Origin: Solobacterium sp.
GTDB lineage: Bacteria > Bacillota_I > Bacilli_A > Erysipelotrichales > Erysipelotrichaceae
DNA: 15,496 nt
Direction: 5' to 3'
Assembly: GCA_016280695.1 (NCBI GenBank)
Contig: JAEEHG010000020.1
Coordinates: 1-15,496 of the forward strand
Below are positions 14,186-15,496 of the stretch, one piece after another (within the stretch, counting starts at the first letter, position 1; each line of letters opens with the position of its first letter). The notes beneath the pieces were generated by a model, which did no database searches, was not told the DNA's origin, and saw nothing but the letters and a program-made list of their open reading frames with translations. Made by a program: the position numbers and the translations under genes.

Positions 14186-15364
14186 TTATTCGCCGATACG
14201 GGCAGCGAATTCGTCGATGCGGACAACCGCATTGGCAAGCACTTCCGTCTGTTCAAAGAGACTGTCAACCAGGGCGTATTCATTTTCCGTATGATTAAAC
14301 TGCCCCCGGACACCGACAGAACAGATGGCCGGTACACCTGCCATGGCAACATGAGAAGCATCTGAGCCGCCGCCGACACGGACTGCTTCACGGGCTGCGA
14401 AACCGAGCTCTTCAGCAATATCAGAAACAAACGCGGCCAGTTTCCGGTTATCGTCATTCGGTTCAAACGGCGGCATGTATTCTTCAAAGGAAACTTCAGC
14501 TGTGCAGCCGTCGATGAAACTGCTTGCCGCGATTTCTTCCATGGCAGCCATGATCCGATGCCGTTCACTCATCAGCGTAGTCCGGCCGTCGATCATCATG
14601 GTGCAGATCGGCGGAACACTGTTGAGCATTGTGCCGCCTTCAATCTTGGTGACAATCACAGTCGTTCCCTTGTCGATGTCGGTGAGTGCTTCAATCAGCG
14701 GGATCTTATGAGCCGCTTCGGAAACAGCACTTCTGCCGCGCAGGAAGTCACTGCCGGAATGGGCACCGACTCCATGGATAGTCATCTTTGTCATGACATC
14801 ACCCCGGCGGCCGACTGTAATAGAAGGTTCCAGTGTGGCAGACTCCATGTTGAAATCGCAGAGGGCGCCAGGTGCGAGTTTTGCCATGATTTCACCTGCC
14901 CTGCTGCCGCTGTGACCCTTTTCTTCATCCCCCAGGAACATGATCCTGACCGGGCGTTCTGCCCAGCCCAGGTCATTCAGCATCCTGCAGATATGATATG
15001 TGATGGCTATGCCCCCTTTCATATCATGGCAGCCCAGGCCGCGGGCATGTCCCTGTTCATCAATACGGAAAGGATGATCACCTGGAAGAGGTACTGTATC
15101 ATAATGACCGGAGAACAGAATCGGCTTGCCGGGACGGTCAGCACCCAGGGTGCCAAACAGCAAGGGACCGTTGGTCTCGCTGACTTCATGTTTTTCCACT
15201 TTGAAGCCGATGCCCTCAAACAATGTCATCAGTTTGTTGCAGCAGTTTTCCAGATCTTCTTTCTGATTGACCTTGCTGGGTATGTCCACAATGTCCCGCC
15301 AGGTTGCAAGGATTTCATTCTGATGCGTCTGGACGTAATCATGAATCTCTTTACATAAATCCAT
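14186..15364 (-). CDS. M20-family metallopeptidase (CPG2/ArgE-like)
   Basis: The 392-residue protein is full length for M20 exopeptidases. It carries all expected di-zinc site motifs: SGHYDTV (His87, Asp89), GLGCHDMKGG (bridging Asp114), GDEEKGHSGS (catalytic Glu147, metal Glu148), FNMES (Glu174), and FNHTENEYA (His358). The dimerisation lid lies about 185-300, including HGVGAHSGSDFLRGRSA. Activity should be cytoplasmic removal of a C-terminal or N-acyl amino acid; the substrate is not determined. GGAGG precedes the ATG by five bases. It heads an operon with the GltS-like permease. Its predicted promoter has a Crp-like site at -41.5, so it may be co-regulated with the PLP-enzyme operon. Confidence 0.93.
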   Translation of the reverse strand: MDLCKEIHDYVQTHQNEILATWRDIVDIPSKVNQKEDLENCCNKLMTLFEGIGFKVEKHEVSETNGPLLFGTLGADRPGKPILFSGHYDTVPLPGDHPFRIDEQGHARGLGCHDMKGGIAITYHICRMLNDLGWAERPVRIMFLGDEEKGHSGSRAGEIMAKLAPGALCDFNMESATLEPSITVGRRGDVMTKMTIHGVGAHSGSDFLRGRSAVSEAAHKIPLIEALTDIDKGTTVIVTKIEGGTMLNSVPPICTMMIDGRTTLMSERHRIMAAMEEIAASSFIDGCTAEVSFEEYMPPFEPNDDNRKLAAFVSDIAEELGFAAREAVRVGGGSDASHVAMAGVPAICSVGVRGQFNHTENEYALVDSLFEQTEVLANAVVRIDEFAARIGE

Positions 15365-15396
15365 ACAAACCTCCTTTTTTCAGATTTGGCAGTTAC

Positions 15397-15425
15397 ATTA
15401 TTTTATGAATAATTTCGCAAAACTG
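15397..15425 (-). promoter_or_regulatory. Predicted promoter of the M20 peptidase operon
   Basis: On the minus strand AATAAT (15402-15397) serves as -10, 17 bases from the weak -35 CAGTTT (15425-15420); start near 15390. An alternative register uses TAAAAT with -35 TTACAG, three bases upstream. Either way the -35 overlaps the Crp-like site 15423-15440. Confidence 0.45.
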
Positions 15426-15440
15426 TAATTTTTACTACAT
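15423..15440. promoter_or_regulatory. Crp/Fnr-like operator upstream of the M20 peptidase
   Basis: CTGTAA-TTTTTA-CTACAT keeps the TGTA-N8-TACA core of the perfect site at 10487-10504 and matches 9 of 12 specified bases. Its centre lies 41.5 bp upstream of the predicted start at 15390, the same geometry as the site before the PLP-enzyme operon. Confidence 0.45.
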
Positions 15441-15496
15441 ATAACAAAAAACACAAAAATCCTTTGTTTTTTCTCGAAGAACTGTTCATGGCTGCA

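Overview
The window looks like chromosomal DNA from an anaerobic, fermentative bacterium, most likely a Bacillota member. The reasons are strong AGGAGG-type ribosome binding sites, a biotin-dependent sodium-pump decarboxylase of the Veillonella/Propionigenium type, peptidase-permease pairs, and AT-rich promoters between fairly GC-rich genes. I cannot place it more precisely from sequence alone. No insertion sequence, phage gene, CRISPR array, rRNA or tRNA was seen. No gene-free stretch exceeds 300 bases.

Layout. Positions 2-1746 (+) hold the tail of an M20 peptidase followed by a YfcC-family permease and a strong terminator. A LysR regulator (2011-2916, +) converges on a five-gene minus-strand operon (8236 to 3022). 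That operon runs MdcA-like malonate transferase, carboxyltransferase (MmdA/PccB type), gamma membrane anchor (OadG type), biotin carrier, and beta membrane subunit (OadB type). Upstream, and separated by its own terminator, is a two-gene minus-strand operon (10359 to 8386) encoding a class V PLP enzyme and an Asp/Glu racemase-family protein. Diverging from it is a plus-strand pair encoding a Crp/Fnr-family regulator and an ElaA-type acetyltransferase (10586-11757). Phosphofructokinase (12793 to 11801, -) follows. Last is a minus-strand M20 peptidase plus GltS-like permease pair (15364 to 12928).

How it may work together. The five-gene operon encodes a complete membrane-bound, biotin-dependent decarboxylase that would export Na+. 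Its first gene would activate a dicarboxylate, most simply malonate, by thioester exchange. No acyl-carrier-protein subunit or prosthetic-group synthesis gene is present, which suggests a CoA-thioester cycle instead of the ACP-based malonate decarboxylases. The Na+ gradient could drive permeases such as the GltS-like protein.

Regulation. A TTGTAA-N6-TTACAA palindrome lies between the PLP-enzyme operon and the Crp/Fnr gene. Variants occur upstream of the PLP operon, the M20 peptidase and the LysR gene. At two of these promoters the site is centred 41.5 bp upstream of the predicted start, the geometry of class II activation. A separate ATGCAT-containing motif recurs upstream of lysR, the decarboxylase operon and the GltS-like permease and is a candidate LysR operator. 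These regulatory readings are inference from pattern and position.
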